A stretch of 64,000 bases of DNA, taken from assembly GCA_937907455.1 (NCBI GenBank), contig CALESQ010000111.1, forward strand, positions 37,062 to 101,061. Direction: 5' to 3'. Shown piece after piece: positions 7,984 through 15,928 of this stretch (position 1 is the stretch's first letter; each line of letters starts with the position of its first letter). Both the position numbers and the translations under genes were made by a program. Source of the stretch: an uncultured Caldilineales bacterium. Its GTDB lineage: Bacteria; Chloroflexota; Anaerolineae; JAAEKA01. A model generated the notes under the pieces. That model was given only the letters and a program-made list of their open reading frames with translations, was not told where the DNA came from and made no database searches.

Positions 7984-9072
7984 TCTGTGCGCTGCGACCA
8001 TTGTCGTGCCGCTGCCGAGGAAGGGATCGTAAACAATGCCGCCAACGCGCTTCACAAGATCAATGACCACGGCTTGCGGCTTGACGCTGGCGTGCCATCC
8101 TTCTGTGTCAGACAACTCTTGCCCAAGCGTCGTTGGTGAATAGCAGTCGTGAGAATACGGGTGTACGTCCAACCACTCCGCTTTCCCTTTACTGCTGGCG
8201 CGGATGGCTTCTGAAGTCAGAAGCCATCCGCGCCAGGGGAAAGTCTCATCATTCGGCTTGTACATCCACAACAGCCGCTCAGGATGCCAGCCCGCCGCCC
8301 GCGTTGCGTCAAGCCACACCCATTCAAGCCGTGGTGACTGAAACGCAATCAGCACGCCGTCGTCAATCGGCATCGCAGCAAGGCACCCATCGAACAGCGC
8401 CCGCAGCCCTTCGGGATCGTCGTTTGTGATGCCCTCCCGATTGATGCCGTAGGGCGGATCAGTCACGCAACACCCTGCCTTCTCCCCGCCCATCACTCGT
8501 GCCACCACCGCCGCGTCCGCGCAGTCGCCGCAGATCAGCCGGTGCTCGCCCAACTGCCACAGTTGCCCCGTGGCCGTTGACCACTTGGCTTGCAACTCCG
8601 CCGCCCGATTTACCTGCCCGCTGTCGTCCTCGCCGGCCGGCGCCTTGAGGCTGCGCAGCAACTCCTTCAGCCGCGCGTCCCCGCCAGCCGCCACCGCCGC
8701 CAGCTCCTCGTCGGTCTCCTTGAGCTTCGCCACCAGCGCCGCCAGCCTGGCCAGGTCGGGGCTGGAGCCGCGCGCGGTCTCGTTGTCGGCGGCCATGTAG
8801 GCGACGACCTTCTCCGCCGTCCAGTCGGGCGGGATCACGTCGGCCTTGACCTCGGTCTTGCCTTCGGCCTGGGCCGCCTCGATAAAGCCGTGGCCGGCGA
8901 CGCCGACGAAGCCGCCCTGGCCGTCGTCCAGCACCACGACGGAGCGAACCTGGCCGAACAGCCGGACCGACCGGCGTAGGTCGGCGATTTGCTCGTCCGG
9001 GTGCTCGTTGTAGTTGTCCGGGCTGGCCCGGTAGCGGTCGAGGGAGATGATGCGGTTGACGACTTCTGACAC
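7882..9072 (-). CDS. ParB-like domain fused to a DNA N4/N6 methyltransferase
   Basis: The product is 396 residues. Residues 1-110 form a ParB/Srx-like domain (IADLRRSVRLFGQVRSVVVL, VAGHGFIEAA). The methyltransferase carries motif IV VTDPPYG and, near the C-terminus, motif I DPFLGSGTTMVAAHRLGRR, the beta-class order. The start is GTG at 9072 behind GGAGTAA, divergent from ParB. It probably methylates a specific site in phage DNA. The 3' part has a more AT-rich codon use and lies over the HNH gene on the other strand, as if that tail came with the HNH element. Confidence 0.88.
   Translation of the reverse strand: MSEVVNRIISLDRYRASPDNYNEHPDEQIADLRRSVRLFGQVRSVVVLDDGQGGFVGVAGHGFIEAAQAEGKTEVKADVIPPDWTAEKVVAYMAADNETARGSSPDLARLAALVAKLKETDEELAAVAAGGDARLKELLRSLKAPAGEDDSGQVNRAAELQAKWSTATGQLWQLGEHRLICGDCADAAVVARVMGGEKAGCCVTDPPYGINREGITNDDPEGLRALFDGCLAAMPIDDGVLIAFQSPRLEWVWLDATRAAGWHPERLLWMYKPNDETFPWRGWLLTSEAIRASSKGKAEWLDVHPYSHDCYSPTTLGQELSDTEGWHASVKPQAVVIDLVKRVGGIVYDPFLGSGTTMVAAHRLGRRCFGIEIDPGYCAVTLERMSGLGVTPILVE
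8195..8236. repeat. Near-continuous 42-bp palindrome inside the methylase gene
   Basis: Two perfectly complementary 20-bp arms (8195-8214 and 8217-8236) are separated by two bases. The arm starts CTGGCGCGGATGGC. It encodes PWRGWLLTSEAIRA, a segment that looks conserved in related methylases. Either the conserved codons happen to be self-complementary or a hairpin is selected here. Confidence 0.85.
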
Positions 9073-9087
9073 AGCGTTACTCCAGAC

Positions 9088-9116
9088 TTGACAGCTTTTG
9101 CTTTTGGGTGTATAAT
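9088..9116 (+). promoter_or_regulatory. Promoter of the ParB gene, early-promoter family
   Basis: TTGACA (9088-9093), a 17-bp spacer ending TTTTGGGTG, and TATAAT (9111-9116). The spacer sequence is shared with the promoters at 30074, 35359 and 36956. It reads away from the methylase and into ParB. Confidence 0.8.
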
Positions 9117-9140
9117 TCCCTTAGCAGTAGAGAACAAACC

Positions 9141-9163
9141 AAATCCGCAAATTTTGCGGATTT
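9141..9163. repeat. Dispersed 23-bp palindrome, copy 1
   Basis: AAATCCGCAAA and its reverse complement around one central base. It lies in the leader of the ParB gene between promoter and Shine-Dalgarno. Further copies lie at 18304, 31236, 37891, 38922, 61112 and 62800. Confidence 0.85.
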
Positions 9164-9185
9164 GCCCAGCAAGGAGGCACGACCC

Positions 9186-10085
9186 ATGACCGGCGAGCGC
9201 ACCATCCAGCTAATCGACATGCAGCAGATCGTCCCTGGCGACAACGGCACCGGCCACCAAGATCGCACCGTCTTTGACCCGGCCGGCTTGGCCGAGTTAG
9301 CCGGCTCGATCCAGCAGCACGGCCTCTTGCAGCCCATCACCGTCCGGCCTATCGGCGAAAGCGACCTCTACCGCATCGTCGCCGGCGAGCGCCGCTTCCG
9401 GGCCTGCGAGCTGCTGGGCTGGCTGGAAATCCCGGCCATCGTGGCCGACGTGACCGCCGACGAGGCCGCGGCCCTGATGCTGGCCGAGAACACGAGCCGG
9501 GAAGACCTCAACCCGGTGGACGAGGCCAACGCCTACCAGGTGCGCATCGAGCGCTTGGGCTGGACGGTGGCCGACTGCGCCAGAGCTGCCGGCGTGTCCG
9601 AGGCCCGTGTCTTGTTCCGGCTCAAGCTGCTCAAGCTGCGGCCCGACCTGCTGGACCTGGTGCGCACGGGCAACCTACCGCTGGGCTATGCGCAGATCAT
9701 CGCCGACGGCAACCTGGACGTGAACCGCCAGCTCCTGGCCCTGCGGGCGCTGCGCAACAACCCGTCGCCTACGCCCGGTTGGTTCCGCCGCCAGGTGGGC
9801 GAGTTGCTGACCCAGCAGGCCCAGGCCAGCATGTTCGACGACGGGCCGCTGTTCGGCGGGCTGGACTTCGACGAGCCGGCCCAGCACGCCACGCCCATCG
9901 AACCGCCCACGCCGGCCACGGTCGCGCCGCCGGCAGTAGGGCAGACGCCCAGGGAGATCGTCGCCGGCCAGATAGGCTTCTGGGAACAGGCCGCCGACGC
10001 TTGGGCTGATCTGGGCAAGCCGTTCAAGCGCCAAGAGTGTAAGGCGGCAGCCCAAGCGCTGGGGTTCCTGTTTGCCACGCTCTGA
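9186..10085 (+). CDS. ParB/Spo0J-family protein
   Basis: The product is 299 residues. Residues 30-130 are the ParB nuclease-like fold with GSIQQHGLLQPITVRP, RIVAGERRFRACELLG (CTP-binding GERR motif) and LMLAENTSREDLNPVDEANA. The KorB-type helix-turn-helix follows (VADCARAAGVSEARVLFRLK). The ATG at 9186 has AGGAGG upstream; an open frame from 9108 would read through the palindrome and is unlikely. There is no ParA beside it. It could act in partitioning of a plasmid-like prophage or as a regulator. Confidence 0.88.
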   Translation: MTGERTIQLIDMQQIVPGDNGTGHQDRTVFDPAGLAELAGSIQQHGLLQPITVRPIGESDLYRIVAGERRFRACELLGWLEIPAIVADVTADEAAALMLAENTSREDLNPVDEANAYQVRIERLGWTVADCARAAGVSEARVLFRLKLLKLRPDLLDLVRTGNLPLGYAQIIADGNLDVNRQLLALRALRNNPSPTPGWFRRQVGELLTQQAQASMFDDGPLFGGLDFDEPAQHATPIEPPTPATVAPPAVGQTPREIVAGQIGFWEQAADAWADLGKPFKRQECKAAAQALGFLFATL

Positions 10086-10244
10086 GCGCCGCTTGGGCGA
10101 CCAGCGCGCCGCTGCCAGCGCACGGCTCCAGCAACACCGCGCCGGGGACGTGGGTCGGCGTGAAGAACAAGCCGCGAGCTGGGGGGGTGTAGCCGCCAGC
10201 GCCTGCTCCAACAGTTGACCGAGAGCGGTGGGATCAAGGGGCAT
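10086..10244 (-). pseudogene. Truncated and frameshifted DNA methyltransferase
   Basis: An ATG at 10244 (overlapping the end of the upstream gene) begins MPLDPTALGQLLEQAL, then a run of seven C breaks the frame. In the next frame the sequence continues GLFFTPTHVPGAVLLEPCAG and SGALVAQAAL, a clear motif I (LEPCAGSGA) of an N6 adenine methylase. Homology ends at the 3' end of the ParB gene, so the rest of the protein is missing. The homopolymer could be a real frameshift or a sequencing artefact, but the 3' truncation stands either way. Confidence 0.6.
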
Positions 10245-10464
10245 TCTGCGTTTCCTCTCTCGCCATCTGCCTGGCCTGGGCTGGCGTCTTGCCGCTGTAT
10301 TCGCAGCGCCCAAAACCATTGGTGTGTTCCACGTAGCGGCCGCGTCGCAGCATGACGCGCGCGCTGCATAGGCAGAACGTCTCCACCGCAGCAGCCGGCA
10401 GGTGGCCGGCCTGGACCGCCAGCCTGTGAGTAGCAGGGTTGCGGGTGTAGATCATATTAGGCAT
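10234..10464 (-). CDS. Hypothetical protein, 76 residues
   Basis: A small protein with cysteines in ETFCLCSARVMLRRGRY and FGRCEY, possibly a metal-binding fold. The ATG at 10464 overlaps the end of the RusA gene. Function not recognised. Confidence 0.55.
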   Translation of the reverse strand: MPNMIYTRNPATHRLAVQAGHLPAAAVETFCLCSARVMLRRGRYVEHTNGFGRCEYSGKTPAQARQMAREETQNAP

Positions 10465-10948
10465 GACAACCCTCGCCGATGCCGACCAGCGCCGCGCCGC
10501 CGTCGGTCAGAGGATCGCCCGCTGGCACAACGCAGCACCGGCACTGACCCAATGATGCCAGCGTCGCCTCGTAGCCCGCCGGCTCAGGCGCGGTCGACGC
10601 GATACGGATCACCACGCGCGGGGCGGCCTTGTCCAGCGCCGTCACGGTGCGCACGCTCAGGACGTGCTGCTGGTCATCGTCAACCAGCAGCCAGCCCTTC
10701 AACGCGTCGATGTACAGCTTGCCGGGGATGTTGTCCGCGTCCAGGGGGCGGCTGGCGAAGAAGACCGTGATCGTCACGTCCACCGGCACAGCGAACGGCT
10801 CCACCGCGTCCGGGTCGATCTGCTCCCGCACTGCCAGGCGTATGCGCTCGACCTCGGCTTTGCGCTGCGTCCAATGCTGGCCAGCGTAGGCTTTGTTCCA
10901 ACTGAGTGGCCTTTCGCTGGGGAGGGTGAGGGTGACGGTGTTACTCAT
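10457..10948 (-). CDS. rusA: RusA-family Holliday junction resolvase
   Basis: The product is 163 residues. It carries the RusA metal site: RPLDADNIPGKLYIDALKG followed by LLVDDDQQ. These proteins cut four-way junctions during phage recombination or before packaging. I chose the ATG at 10948 because the preceding open frame (to 11032) is not supported by a ribosome site. The C-terminal tail of about 45 residues, with QCRCCVVP, is an unusual extension. Confidence 0.85.
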   Translation of the reverse strand: MSNTVTLTLPSERPLSWNKAYAGQHWTQRKAEVERIRLAVREQIDPDAVEPFAVPVDVTITVFFASRPLDADNIPGKLYIDALKGWLLVDDDQQHVLSVRTVTALDKAAPRVVIRIASTAPEPAGYEATLASLGQCRCCVVPAGDPLTDGGAALVGIGEGCHA

Positions 10949-10952
10949 CAAT

Positions 10953-11213
10953 TTACACGTTGATCCCGTTCCTGCGTAGTTCGGCAATGCAGGCATCGTA
11001 ATTCCGGCGCGGTACCATCTGATACCAGTCAAGATCGTGCGTTACGTCAAGCCCTCGCCCGCCATGCTTGCGGATGATCTTGTCGGCTATGCGGAACTCC
11101 GCATCTGTGAACTCAACCATTCCTTCGCCGTTGGCTGTTCGTATCCCGTTTACGACTGGTGAGGCCCAGTCCATCATTGCACCGACTTTGAGTATTGTGG
11201 TGAAAAGCCCCAT
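10953..11213 (-). CDS. Hypothetical protein, 86 residues
   Basis: It begins with a short hydrophobic stretch (GLFTTILKVGAMM) and ends in a charged helix. AAGGAG lies one base before the ATG at 11213, which is tight, so the internal Met at residue 13 or 14 may be the real start. It precedes rusA. No recognised family. Confidence 0.5.
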   Translation of the reverse strand: MGLFTTILKVGAMMDWASPVVNGIRTANGEGMVEFTDAEFRIADKIIRKHGGRGLDVTHDLDWYQMVPRRNYDACIAELRRNGINV

Positions 11214-11218
11214 GCTCC

Positions 11219-11431
11219 TTACCTCCGATGTTTCAAAAACAAATCAGAGCCTTGGTGGCCGGCGGCGGGCTGGGCGGGGTCGGTTATCGTTGTCGGTGTT
11301 CCAGTGCCACAGGATGCCGCCGCCGGCCACCAGTCCTCGTCGCCGCTGGGCGCGCACAGGTCGCCGTCGAAGACCATGCGCAAGCCAATGCGGTCACAGA
11401 GGCTGTCGAGAAGGCGGGTGAGGATGGTCAT
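11219..11431 (-). CDS. Hypothetical protein, 70 residues
   Basis: A small protein beginning MTILTRLLDSLCDRIGLRMV. Its ATG overlaps the stop of the ART-like gene upstream (ATGA), so it is translationally coupled. Function unknown; it could modulate the upstream enzyme. Confidence 0.5.
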   Translation of the reverse strand: MTILTRLLDSLCDRIGLRMVFDGDLCAPSGDEDWWPAAASCGTGTPTTITDPAQPAAGHQGSDLFLKHRR

Positions 11432-11985
11432 CGTGCCACCTTGACAAACTTAATCCGTTTTCCGAGTTGACCCTTCAAGTATTCAACGGCATTGACGATC
11501 TGTCCGTCCACGCGCATTACGCCGCGAGAGTAGGTGTATTCGTCTATGTACACAGTGACCTTTTCAATGTTCCACGCGCCAATGGTGGCCTCGGCCTTGT
11601 CAAGCGTTGGGTGGTCGTCGGGACGCCTTGTCCATTTGATGGATTCGTTTGTTGTCATTTCTACAACGGCGGACCCAGGGACGCGGCGAACCTTATCACT
11701 AACAACTTTTGACGCTTGGGCGTCGGCGTAGAGCTGAGCGCGCTCAGGCGTATCAGTCACAGACAAACCAGGGAACCTTGTGCTCTCGCCACTTAATAAG
11801 TTGGAGAGCTTGTAATAAGTCGTCCCGTGGTATACACGCGTTTGACCTGTTTGGGCGTTCCTGCCACCGCCGGCCCCGCTCGTCCACTGGCCGCCGCCTT
11901 CCTGGCCGGCAGGCACACGCGGCTGGTCAGGGTTGTACCCCTTCGACCGCACCGATACCTTGGAAATGTTGATCTGTTGCGTCAT
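11428..11985 (-). CDS. GGQW-tagged ADP-ribosyltransferase-like protein
   Basis: The product is 185 residues. The N-terminus has the tag YNPDQPRVPAGQEGGGQW shared with late genes at 56131-63867. The next domain starts TRVYHGTTYYKLSNLL and continues FPGLSVTDTPERAQLYA, the YHGT...S-T-E layout of small ADP-ribosyltransferase folds. The tag suggests that it is packaged or displayed like the late paralogues although it is encoded far from them. Its start overlaps the lipoprotein gene upstream. Confidence 0.65.
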   Translation of the reverse strand: MTQQINISKVSVRSKGYNPDQPRVPAGQEGGGQWTSGAGGGRNAQTGQTRVYHGTTYYKLSNLLSGESTRFPGLSVTDTPERAQLYADAQASKVVSDKVRRVPGSAVVEMTTNESIKWTRRPDDHPTLDKAEATIGAWNIEKVTVYIDEYTYSRGVMRVDGQIVNAVEYLKGQLGKRIKFVKVAR

Positions 11986-12257
11986 TGCGCCGTCTCCAGC
12001 AGAAGCGTCTGGTCGATGGGGATGCAGTCAATAGCGACCGCAGAGCCTCCGTAAACGTGATTTCGGGCAAACCAACAGACCACGCCGGCCTCGTAGTCAA
12101 CAGCGCGAAACCAAGCCGTATGGCCGACGGCGCCCAACTCGACCACCAGTGTGTCTCCTGGCTGGTCAGCAGCCGAACCAGACACCGCGACACACCCCAG
12201 CGCAAGGGTGAGCAGTATCAGTCCTATTGTCCAAGCCCAGAGCGTCTTAGCTTTCAC
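11982..12257 (-). CDS. Small lipoprotein
   Basis: The product is 91 residues. A signal peptide with lipobox (residues 1-22, LILLTLALGC) is followed by a beta-rich domain with GDTLVVELGAVGHTAWFRAV. GTG start at 12257 behind GGAGGAG. Surface-exposed phage lipoproteins often act in superinfection exclusion, but nothing here proves it. Confidence 0.65.
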   Translation of the reverse strand: MKAKTLWAWTIGLILLTLALGCVAVSGSAADQPGDTLVVELGAVGHTAWFRAVDYEAGVVCWFARNHVYGGSAVAIDCIPIDQTLLLETAQ

Positions 12258-12259
12258 GG

Positions 12260-12328
12260 CTACTCCTCCTCCGCCTTCTTGCCGGCAACCGGATCGGCGA
12301 AGGTCACTTTGTACTGGATGTCAGGCAT
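12260..12328 (-). CDS. Possible 22-residue peptide
   Basis: A short frame MPDIQYKVTFADPVAGKKAE ending EE, with GGAG seven bases before the ATG. It stops three bases before the lipoprotein GTG. It may be a leader peptide or a tiny protein. Confidence 0.35.
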   Translation of the reverse strand: MPDIQYKVTFADPVAGKKAEEE

Positions 12329-12390
12329 CAGCATACTCCGCAACGAGACGTAGGCGCGTGATGGGCCGGTTCTCGATGGGTCCTACCCGG

Positions 12391-12750
12391 TCAAAGGCAC
12401 CCTCGAAGTGGACGCGCCCCGTAGAAAATCACCGGCTCCAGCGGCTCGCCGACTCGGTGCGTGTTCTCGCGGCGCAGGGTCAGTTCGTCGATGCTCGCCC
12501 CTGTCGCCTCGACCAGCACTTGCACCTCTGGCTGCGGCTGGACTGGTGGGATGTGCATCCAGCGGTCAACGGCCTGGGGGGAGCCGATGGTTTGCGCTCG
12601 CACACCAAGGAAGTCGTTGCAATACCAAACATCGCTTTTTATGTAAGCAACGACTGGCCTGCCGCCCGTATAGGCCAACACTTCTTTGAAATCTTCCGGC
12701 AGCGCGTCACGCGGGCTATTCCATTTGCCGGTTTCCAAATAGTCAACCAT
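12391..12750 (-). CDS. DUF551-like phage protein
   Basis: The product is 119 residues. The pattern W-x-LP...VLAYTGGRPVVAYIKSDVWY followed by VDRWMHIPP resembles DUF551, a small domain common in phage early genes. Strong AGGAGG before the ATG at 12750. Function unknown. Confidence 0.6.
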   Translation of the reverse strand: MVDYLETGKWNSPRDALPEDFKEVLAYTGGRPVVAYIKSDVWYCNDFLGVRAQTIGSPQAVDRWMHIPPVQPQPEVQVLVEATGASIDELTLRRENTHRVGEPLEPVIFYGARPLRGCL

Positions 12751-12946
12751 CGGTCTCGGCCTCCTCCCACACCAGCGGAGTCTCTGCCGGCACCCAGCGC
12801 CCGATCACCCTCAGCACCAAGAACGGCTCTCCGTGCTTCCGCGCCAGCCGCTGGGCCTCGGCGTCGGCGGCCTCAGAAGTCTGGTGCCTGATGGTCGCCT
12901 TGATGTCCGGCACACCCTCGCGCGCCACGATCCAGAACGGTGTCAC
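12743..12946 (-). CDS. Hypothetical protein, 67 residues
   Basis: A small protein with IRHQTSEAADAEAQRLARKH, like the short sandwich proteins often linked to DUF551 genes. GTG start overlapping the stop of the MazG-like gene. No assigned function. Confidence 0.5.
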   Translation of the reverse strand: MTPFWIVAREGVPDIKATIRHQTSEAADAEAQRLARKHGEPFLVLRVIGRWVPAETPLVWEEAETDG

Positions 12947-13368
12947 TTTCGCACTCCTCTGGCCGCATCAGCCTCGGCCTTGCGCACGCCCTTGGCCATC
13001 ATGTCATCAACGGCCAACGAGTCGGCCAGCACCGCCGCCGGCACCACCAGGTCGGCCAACTCGTGGGCCAAGACGGCAGTGTTGACCGTCACACCGGCGA
13101 ACAAATCCAGCCGCTCGGTGAACAGCACACGCGCCCGCTCGCCCAGGTCGATGGCGTCCATCACGAACATCAACATGTCGCCGGTGATGCTGGGCAAGGA
13201 GATGGCGGCGCAAGCCTCGCCAACCTCCTCTAGCAACTTGACGAGCTGGCGCAAGGCCACCTCGTCGTCGGTCCAGCCGTCCAGGTAGCCGCGCAGGGCA
13301 ACGGCCTGGACGATGCGATCTTGAGCGTTGCTGGTCTTCAAGAATTGCTCCAATTGCTGGCCCCGCAA
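12943..13368 (-). CDS. MazG-like nucleotide pyrophosphohydrolase
   Basis: The product is up to 141 residues. RQLVKLLEEVGEACAAI matches the first helix pair (EExxE-like) of the all-alpha NTP pyrophosphohydrolases, and FVMDAIDLGERARVLF could be the second metal site. Such phage enzymes cleanse the nucleotide pool or lower alarmones. The only upstream start is a TTG at 13368 with a weak ribosome site, so the N-terminus is uncertain. Confidence 0.55.
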   Translation of the reverse strand: MRGQQLEQFLKTSNAQDRIVQAVALRGYLDGWTDDEVALRQLVKLLEEVGEACAAISLPSITGDMLMFVMDAIDLGERARVLFTERLDLFAGVTVNTAVLAHELADLVVPAAVLADSLAVDDMMAKGVRKAEADAARGVRK

Positions 13369-13648
13369 AGCGAGGCCGTTACTGTTTCCGCGCGTGGCGG
13401 ATCAGCTTCTCTGGGGCGGGCCGCCCTGGGCCATTGTGAAACCCATCAGCCCGCCCCATCGCTCGGCTTCGTTCGACACGGCCGATTTACACGACCGTTG
13501 TCTGGGCCTGTTAGCCGGCGGGGAAAGGAAAACCGCCGTAGCGCCGGCCGGCCAAGGAGGAAGCACCGAACCGGGGCCGCGCCACCGAACGAAGACCCAT
13601 GTCGCGCAAACATGCACCGCAGAAAACCAGTCTCTCCCTGGTCTACCA
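13369..13648. other. Stretch without a convincing gene
   Basis: Several overlapping open frames exist here on both strands, but none has both a good start and a plausible protein. The best is a minus frame beginning MMVDQGETGFLRC. The area may be the decayed end of a gene that followed the secreted protein at 13649. Confidence 0.4.
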
Positions 13649-14032
13649 TCATTGCAACACCATCTCGCCGCGTCGCGCGGCCGGCTTGATAGTGGCCAAA
13701 TACTCCGCCCGCTCTGCCACCGGCCACAGTTCGGCATACTGCGGGCGCCACGGGCCGGCCCAGATAGCCTCGTCCACGTCGGCGATCAGGTTGCGCGACT
13801 GCCGGTAGGCGACGTGGCCAGCCCAAGCGCAGTCCGCTACCCCGACCAACACGTCGCGCTGCCCAGGGCGCACCAGCACGTAGCGGTTGCCCAGCTCTGC
13901 GCAGTCGTTGACGGCGATGTAGCCCTCGACGCCGGGGTCGGCGCGGTCGGGGTAGCGGTCAAGGACGCTGGGCATCGCCGCGTGGACGACGATCTGGCCG
14001 GCGATGACGCTGGCAAGGAGCAGGTTGGTCAC
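13649..14032 (-). CDS. Secreted small protein
   Basis: The product is 127 residues. An N-terminal hydrophobic segment (LLLASVIAGQIVVHAA) suggests export. The rest has two cysteines (NDCAELG, VADCAWA) in a beta-rich pattern and may form a disulfide. GTG start overlapping the upstream gene's TGA. Unknown role; its position after the holin-like gene hints at the envelope. Confidence 0.55.
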   Translation of the reverse strand: MTNLLLASVIAGQIVVHAAMPSVLDRYPDRADPGVEGYIAVNDCAELGNRYVLVRPGQRDVLVGVADCAWAGHVAYRQSRNLIADVDEAIWAGPWRPQYAELWPVAERAEYLATIKPAARRGEMVLQ

Positions 14033-14361
14033 GCTGCGTCCACCGGCAACGAGGCCGCCGCCACGGCAGCCGCCTCGTCCATGTCGAGCGAGTTCTGCAC
14101 CAACTCCCAGACCAACTGGCAGAACTCATCCCGGCCCACGTAGTTGCTTCCCACGGCGAAGGTGTCATAAGCCACACCGGCCAGCAACTTGATACGCTCC
14201 TCGGTGACGACCGAGCCGGCCTGGACGCGGATAGCAGCGGCCAGGGCGGCCGCGTCGCGCCAGAGCGGCTCAGGCAGGCCACGGCGCGCGAACCAGGCGA
14301 CAGCGGCGCCGGCAATGAAGATGGCGACAGCGGCAAGAGCGAGGGCGATACCAGAATCCAT
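14029..14361 (-). CDS. Single-span membrane protein, holin-like
   Basis: The product is 110 residues. One transmembrane helix (about residues 4-24, IALALAAVAIFIAGAAVAWF) is followed by a charged helical domain with RIKLLAGVAYDTFAVG, similar in layout to single-span holins of the LLH type. GGAGG precedes the ATG at 14361, which lies 26 bp beyond the iscB stop. The holin idea is inference from topology. Confidence 0.55.
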   Translation of the reverse strand: MDSGIALALAAVAIFIAGAAVAWFARRGLPEPLWRDAAALAAAIRVQAGSVVTEERIKLLAGVAYDTFAVGSNYVGRDEFCQLVWELVQNSLDMDEAAAVAAASLPVDAA

Positions 14362-14386
14362 GTGAGAGACCTCCAGGGGGACAACG

Positions 14387-15664
14387 CTAAAGGGAAGCGC
14401 GCAAAAGACTGTAGTCGTATCCATCACTGCGCTGTAGTAGCGTAAGGTGTTTGTGGTGTACGCTGAAACCGCTAAGAGAAAAAAACGGTGATCGACGGAT
14501 AGTTATCCTACCAACATGCGTACCTGTATGCTTGCCTCTTGGCACAACCGCCTTCACGATGTCACCGGTCTGGTAGCCAAGGTAGCGCTTCTCATTCCCG
14601 CGGTGGCGCTTGGGGAAACCGTACTTGTCAGTTTGGCACATCTGGCGCGTGCCACGTCCGGTCGCCTTGATGCGTAATACCTGCATCTCAGGGTTCAGCA
14701 TCACACCCAACCCCGATATACCCACGCACGCCGCGTCGATCCAATGCGCTTTGGGATAGCCGTTTTCGTGCCGGTTCCGGGCGGTACGGCCACCGCTGCC
14801 CCACTCGACGCGCAGGCCGGTTTGACCAAGCGCGTCAGCGAGGGCGTTACGAGTCGTGTTGACTGATGCCGCATCTCTGAGTGGCTTCTTCACTTGCCGC
14901 TCGATATTGGCCGCCTTCTCTGGCCCGACGAAGACCTCCAGCCGCTGGTTGCCGCGCTTCTGGTTGCACTCATAGCAGGCCCAGGCCAGATTGTCGATGC
15001 GGTCGGAACCGCCGAGGCTGCGAGGGGTGATGTGCTCGATGGTTCCCCGCACTGCCGGCCGCGCGCCGCAGTAGATGCAGGTGTGGTTGAACTTGTGCAG
15101 CAGATACTCGCGCACCTCCGTACCTTGCAAGGTGCCCTGTTGGTACTCTACGCCGCTGATCTCCGGGTTGCGCATCGCCTGCACGTCGAACTTGACGCGC
15201 TCTAGGCTGATCATGCTGACTGGCGCAAAACGGCGCAGCCTGCCGACCCAGGTCATTACGCTGTCCACCTTGCTGCGCATCGACGGCGCCAACCATCCTT
15301 GAAGGCGACGGCGGTTGTCAAAACGAGCGGGGCGGTAGCGGGTCTTGCGGTTGCGCCGGCCGCGCCGCAGTTGCCGTCGCGCTGTCATCTTGTTAGCCAC
15401 GTTGGTACGGTGCTGCAACTCAGCAGCCCAGACAACTTCGCCGTTGGTTACAACAGCCAAGCCAGTTTGTTTGCTGCCGGGGTCGATCTTGACCTGGACC
15501 GGCTGCACGTCGCCATTTTTTCGGTCGTGTAGGATAATGGTAAAAGGGTAGCGCCTGTAGACGCTGGCCCGCCCACTCTTGAGGAGTTCTCGCGCCCGTG
15601 CTGGGTGGCAGGGCATCAGGGGTTTACGGTTCGTATCTAGTACGAAAACTGAGTTTTGTTTCAT
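14387..15664 (-). CDS. iscB: IscB RNA-guided nuclease
   Basis: The product is 425 residues, normal for IscB and far shorter than Cas9. In order: PLMP domain (Pro15-Pro18), RuvC-I KIDPGSKQTG (Asp61), Arg-rich bridge helix (residues 97-111, RRGRRNRK), RuvC-II SLERVKFD (Glu155), HNH with CIYCG, GTIEHITP (His211), RIDNL (Asn225) and CYECN, RuvC-III HWIDAACVG (His307, Asp310), then a C-terminal target-adjacent-motif domain. All catalytic residues are present. Family members cut DNA guided by an omega-RNA encoded just upstream. Here the upstream region holds a scaffold with an anti-repeat plus a repeat-spacer array, all on the same strand, so the protein probably uses CRISPR-like guides. Confidence 0.95.
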   Translation of the reverse strand: MKQNSVFVLDTNRKPLMPCHPARARELLKSGRASVYRRYPFTIILHDRKNGDVQPVQVKIDPGSKQTGLAVVTNGEVVWAAELQHRTNVANKMTARRQLRRGRRNRKTRYRPARFDNRRRLQGWLAPSMRSKVDSVMTWVGRLRRFAPVSMISLERVKFDVQAMRNPEISGVEYQQGTLQGTEVREYLLHKFNHTCIYCGARPAVRGTIEHITPRSLGGSDRIDNLAWACYECNQKRGNQRLEVFVGPEKAANIERQVKKPLRDAASVNTTRNALADALGQTGLRVEWGSGGRTARNRHENGYPKAHWIDAACVGISGLGVMLNPEMQVLRIKATGRGTRQMCQTDKYGFPKRHRGNEKRYLGYQTGDIVKAVVPRGKHTGTHVGRITIRRSPFFSLSGFSVHHKHLTLLQRSDGYDYSLLRASL

Positions 15665-15900
15665 CTTACGATGAACTCACCTTTCGGTGGTAACGGTCTC
15701 CTCGACAATGTTATCCGAAGGTTTTCGACCAACGCACTGGCTTAACCACTTCACCTGTTTAACGTTGGCCCGCAGAGCGTGGGGCTGGAGAAGCACCCCA
15801 CGGTGCCTGTATCATTCTTCGGTAACGTAGCCCGATGGACCTTGCGGCCCCTTGCTGTGTCTGGTTTCACGTCTCCTGTGCGGATTGTCAAGACTGCGAG
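15665..15900 (-). ncRNA. Omega-RNA/tracrRNA-like scaffold with anti-repeat
   Basis: In the minus-strand sense, 15900-15863 is an anti-repeat: 32 of 38 positions are complementary to the array repeat. The pairing breaks only at a short internal loop and three single mismatches, one of them a G-U wobble. After it comes a structured stretch of 198 nt ending at the iscB ATG, including a 7-bp hairpin CGTGGGG/CCCCACG (15778-15802) and a small CACC/GGTG hairpin near the start codon. The position immediately 5' of iscB is that of omega-RNA. The anti-repeat makes it look like a tracrRNA. Confidence 0.8.
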
Positions 15901-15928
15901 TTGTCCATGTTTCGCCTACGTCTTTGCG

